Below, piece after piece: positions 61,271 to 64,000 of a DNA stretch of 64,000 nucleotides. A model generated the notes under the pieces. That model was given only the letters and a program-made list of their open reading frames with translations, ran no database searches and was not told the origin of the DNA. The stretch covers positions 1 through 64,000 of the forward strand of contig NZ_JBEPNA010000001.1 in the NCBI RefSeq assembly GCF_040546025.1, given 5' to 3'. Position 1 is the first letter of the stretch; every line of letters starts with the position of its first letter. The DNA comes from Marisediminicola sp040546025. Lineage in GTDB: Bacteria > Actinomycetota > Actinomycetes > Actinomycetales > Microbacteriaceae. The position numbers and the translations under genes are program-made.

Positions 61271-62797
61271 ATGACCGACACCATGCCCCAGCCGAGCGAA
61301 GCCGAAGCCGCAGCCCAGGCCCTCGCCGAGCTGCAGGAGATCTCCGAGCAGACCGCCGTGCGGCTGGCCAAGCGGGAGCGGCTCATCACGTCCGGCGGCG
61401 AGGCCTACCCGGTCGGGGTGCCGATCACGACGACGATCCCGGCGGTGCGCGCGAAGTTCCCCGACCTCGAGGCGGATGCTGCGACGGGCGACATCGTCGG
61501 CCTGGCCGGCCGCGTCGTACACTCCCGCAACACCGGCAAGCTCTGCTTCGCGTCGCTGCAGTCCGGCGACGGATCGCGCATCCAGGCGATGGTGAGCCTC
61601 GCTGAGGTCGGCCAGGAGAAGCTCGACGGCTGGAAGGACCTCGTCGACCTCGGCGACCACGTCTTTGTCGCGGGCGAGGTCATCTCCAGCCGCCGCGGCG
61701 AGCTGTCGATCATGGTCACCGACTGGATGATCGCCGCTAAGGCGATCCGTCCACTGCCCAACCTGCACACCGACCTCAGCGAGGAGACGCGGGTGCGCAG
61801 CCGCTACCTCGACCTCATCGCCCGTGAGGGAGCCCGCAAGATGGTGCGCTCGCGCGCCGCCGCGGTCGCGTCGCTGCGCACGACCTTCGCCCGGCACGAC
61901 TACGTCGAGGTCGAGACGCCCATGCTGCAGACCATGCACGGGGGAGCATCCGCCCGCCCCTTCGCGACCCACAGCAACGCCTTCGACACCGAACTGTTCC
62001 TGCGGATCGCGCCCGAGCTGTTCCTCAAGCGCGCCGTCGTCGGTGGCATCGACCGGGTGTTCGAGATCAACCGCAACTTTCGCAACGAGGGCGCCGACTC
62101 GACCCACTCGCCCGAGTTCGCGATGCTCGAGGCGTACCAGTCCTACGCCGACTACCACCAGATGGCCACCCTCACGCAGGAGATGGTGCAGAACGCCGCC
62201 CTCGACGTCGCCGGATCGCACGTTGTGACCTGGGCCGACGGCACCGAGTACGACCTCGGCGGCGAGTGGGACCGCATCGGCATGTACGACTCGCTCAGCG
62301 CCGCCGCGGGCGAGCAGATCACCCCGCAGACCCCGTTCGACGAGCTGCTCGCGCACGCTGCCCGCCTCGAGATCGAGGTGCCGCACCCGACCCACGGCAA
62401 GCTCGTCGAGGAGCTGTGGGAGCACTACGTGAAGCCCGGCCTCGTGCGCCCGACCTTCGTGCTCGACTTCCCCGTCGACACGTCGCCTCTCGTGCGCGAC
62501 CACCGCACCACCGCCGGCGTGGTCGAGAAGTGGGACCTCTACATCCGCGGGTTCGAGCTCGCGACCGGCTACTCGGAGCTCGTCGACCCCGTCATCCAGC
62601 GCGAGCGCTTCGTCGAACAGGCACAGCTCGCCGCCGGAGGAGACGTCGAGGCAATGCGCCTCGACGAGGAGTTCCTGCGCGCGCTCGAGCACGGGATGCC
62701 GCCGACCGGGGGCATGGGCATGGGCATCGACCGGCTGATGATGGCGCTCACGGGCCTCGGCATCCGCGAGACGATCCTGTTCCCGCTGGTCAAGTAG
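61271..62797 (+). CDS. lysS: lysyl-tRNA synthetase, class II
   Basis: 508 aa; charges tRNA-Lys. An N-terminal OB-fold domain binds the anticodon; class II motifs are YVEVETPML, FEINRNFRNEG and GMGMGIDRLMM. ATG 61271 has AGGAG 6 nt upstream; earlier in-frame codons to 61115 are rejected as non-coding. Confidence 0.96.
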   Translation: MTDTMPQPSEAEAAAQALAELQEISEQTAVRLAKRERLITSGGEAYPVGVPITTTIPAVRAKFPDLEADAATGDIVGLAGRVVHSRNTGKLCFASLQSGDGSRIQAMVSLAEVGQEKLDGWKDLVDLGDHVFVAGEVISSRRGELSIMVTDWMIAAKAIRPLPNLHTDLSEETRVRSRYLDLIAREGARKMVRSRAAAVASLRTTFARHDYVEVETPMLQTMHGGASARPFATHSNAFDTELFLRIAPELFLKRAVVGGIDRVFEINRNFRNEGADSTHSPEFAMLEAYQSYADYHQMATLTQEMVQNAALDVAGSHVVTWADGTEYDLGGEWDRIGMYDSLSAAAGEQITPQTPFDELLAHAARLEIEVPHPTHGKLVEELWEHYVKPGLVRPTFVLDFPVDTSPLVRDHRTTAGVVEKWDLYIRGFELATGYSELVDPVIQRERFVEQAQLAAGGDVEAMRLDEEFLRALEHGMPPTGGMGMGIDRLMMALTGLGIRETILFPLVK

Positions 62798-62835
62798 CGC
62801 ATTCCCCTCCGCCGGCATCAAGTAGGGTTTCGGCC

Positions 62836-62970
62836 ATGAGCTATCTGCCGCCAGAGAAGAAGGATCCGAAGAAGATCAGCCAGAACCGGATCATCTTGTG
62901 GATCGTCGTGGGCGGCATCGGGCTGTATCTCGTGATCTCCGGTGTGCTCGGCGGCCTGGCTGGCGGTTGA
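62836..62970 (+). CDS. small single-helix membrane protein
   Basis: 44 aa. A charged N-terminus MSYLPPEKKDPKKISQNR leads into one helix, IILWIVVGGIGLYLVISGVL. TAGGGT at 62823-62828 lies 7 nt before the ATG, supporting the small gene. Function unknown; the size is below many prediction cut-offs. Confidence 0.7.
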   Translation: MSYLPPEKKDPKKISQNRIILWIVVGGIGLYLVISGVLGGLAGG

Positions 62971-63040
62971 CGGACGGATGCGGCGGTGCCCGGATGCTGT
63001 GCCGGTGCCGGTTCCCAGCAGGCCCGCGTATCCTGAGACG

Positions 63041-63238
63041 GTGTTAGAGAACTTCTGGGCCAATGCCGCCTTCTCGGTGACGCCCACCATCCTTGTCGGC
63101 CTGATCTTCTGGCTCGTGATGCGCACGATCATGCGCGCCGACCGCACGGAGCGCAAGGTCTACGCCGAGATGGAATCGGCCGAGCGTGCCCGCCGCGGAC
63201 TCCCGGCCGACATCGCCGCACCGAAGACCGACGCGTAG
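63041..63238 (+). CDS. small single-helix membrane protein, 65 aa
   Basis: An N-terminal helix (VTPTILVGLIFWLVMRTIM) is followed by a charged cytoplasmic tail (RKVYAEMESAERARRGL). GTG 63041 has TATCCT at 63029-63034, 6 nt upstream. A conserved neighbour of lysS and clpC in this group, I think; function unknown. Confidence 0.75.
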   Translation: MLENFWANAAFSVTPTILVGLIFWLVMRTIMRADRTERKVYAEMESAERARRGLPADIAAPKTDA

Positions 63239-63329
63239 CGCGTCGCTGTCGAACTGGCGGGCAGAGCCGGGCGCGAGGGGCGCAGCCGACCCGGTAGCCC
63301 GCCGCCTGAGCGCAGGCCATTAACCGTCA

Positions 63330-63343
63330 CGCCTAGGGCGAAC
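63330..63343. promoter_or_regulatory. candidate ClgR operator upstream of clpC
   Basis: The minus-strand sequence GTTCGC-N5-GCG (complement of CGCCTAGGGCGAAC) matches the described ClgR consensus GTTCGC-N5-GCG. It lies 80 nt before the clpC ATG, as expected for an activator that induces clp genes under protein stress. Confidence 0.65.
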
Positions 63344-63422
63344 AGGGGCAGTAATGGGGGGTTGGCGTAGTTACTCTCTTATGTATCGGCACGGAAACCT
63401 GCACCGTGCTTAGGGAGCAATC

Positions 63423-64000
63423 ATGTTTGAAAGATTTACCGACCGAGCTCGTCGCGTTGTCGTTTTGGCCCAGGAAGAGGCCAAGATGCTCAACCACAAC
63501 TACATCGGCACCGAGCACATCCTGCTCGGCCTCATTCACGAGGGCGAAGGCGTCGCCGCGAAGGCGCTCGAGTCGCTCGGCATCGCGCTGGATGCCGTTC
63601 GCGAGCAGGTCCAGGACATCATCGGCCAGGGCCAGCAGCAGCCGACCGGACACATCCCCTTCACCCCGCGCGCCAAGAAGGTGCTCGAGCTGAGCCTGCG
63701 CGAGGCTCTGCAGCTCGGCCACAACTACATCGGCACTGAGCACATCCTGCTCGGCCTCATCCGCGAGGGCGAGGGTGTCGCAGCCCAGGTTCTCGTGAAG
63801 CTGGGCGCCGACCTGAACAAGGTTCGGCAGCAGGTGATTCAGTTGCTTTCCGGATACCAAGGGAAGGAGCAGGTCGCCGTGGGCGGCAACGATTCGCAGG
63901 CACAGCAGGCCGGCAGCCAGGTTCTCGACCAGTTCGGCCGCAACCTCACCCAGGCCGCGCGCGACGGCAAGCTCGACCCCGTCATCGGGCGCGAGAAGGA
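63423..64000 (+). CDS. clpC: ATP-dependent Clp protease ATP-binding subunit ClpC (5' part)
   Basis: First 192 codons; the gene continues past the window. Two Clp_N repeats are visible, each with HNYIGTEHILLGLI, and then the start of the first AAA domain region LDPVIGREKE. ClpC unfolds substrates for the ClpP peptidase. The ribosome site AGGGAG precedes the ATG. The ClgR box is upstream. Confidence 0.97.
   Translation, partial: MFERFTDRARRVVVLAQEEAKMLNHNYIGTEHILLGLIHEGEGVAAKALESLGIALDAVREQVQDIIGQGQQQPTGHIPFTPRAKKVLELSLREALQLGHNYIGTEHILLGLIREGEGVAAQVLVKLGADLNKVRQQVIQLLSGYQGKEQVAVGGNDSQAQQAGSQVLDQFGRNLTQAARDGKLDPVIGREK

Noticed and set aside
1..64000. Transposase, integrase or prophage genes
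   Set aside because: No ORF shows DDE, tyrosine or serine recombinase motifs or phage structural proteins.

Overview
The window is high-GC actinobacterial DNA, most likely from a member of the Microbacteriaceae (inference). The signs are GTG starts, GTGA gene overlaps, frequent GGATGC/GCATCC words, and the gene order tilS-hpt-ftsH-folE-folP-folB-folK-DUF3180-PH-PH-DUF2520-panC-lysS-clpC, a housekeeping run I associate with that family. Many genes have a -10-like hexamer ending 6-7 nt before the start codon and no Shine-Dalgarno sequence, which suggests widespread leaderless transcription.

Layout. 1-276: GC-rich 9/19-bp tandem array ending in a small hypothetical gene. 0.8-7 kb: thioredoxin-type glutathione peroxidase, a beta-phosphoglucomutase-GH65 phosphorylase fusion, an alpha/beta hydrolase and a hypothetical gene. 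7-14 kb: two divergent nucleic-acid enzymes, an Fe-S RecB-like nuclease/helicase and a SNF2 ATPase. 14-24 kb: ABM monooxygenase, Eis-like acetyltransferase, a sigma-region-2-only protein, M18 aminopeptidase, two small genes, and SbcC/SbcD. 23.7-32 kb: cold-shock/DUF1294 fusion, a divergent pair of small paralogues, lipase-like hydrolase, PLP decarboxylase, NCS2 permease, CPBP protein, and an orphan DarT-like ADP-ribosyltransferase. 31-39.5 kb: EI24 protein, hydrolase, a TspO-MFS operon with divergent MarR regulator, thioredoxin, zinc metallopeptidase, Cys-tailed protein, ICMT-like enzyme and EamA transporter.

39.6-47.5 kb is the most unusual region. A DAB-type inorganic-carbon uptake operon (dabB-dabA-PII-like gene) runs leftward from a divergent winged-helix regulator. 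To the right is a three-gene cassette: a small beta-rich protein, an M43 zinc metallopeptidase carrying about 35 Lys-Asp tetrad repeats, and an ATP-grasp ligase of the MvdC/MvdD (graspetide maturase) type. I propose that the ligase crosslinks the Lys/Asp repeat domain. The cassette ends beside a tRNA-Glu/Asp/Phe cluster.

48-64 kb is conserved housekeeping: M23 peptidase, pyrophosphatase, tRNA-Ile lysidine synthetase, hypoxanthine phosphoribosyltransferase, FtsH, folate biosynthesis, two PH-domain membrane proteins, pantothenate synthetase, lysyl-tRNA synthetase, and the 5' part of clpC with a candidate ClgR operator. Gene-poor gaps hold two dispersed palindromic repeat families (near 14, 15, 27, 49.7 and 61 kb) and a MITE-like inverted repeat at 36.4-36.7 kb. 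I found no IS transposase, prophage genes, CRISPR array or rRNA.
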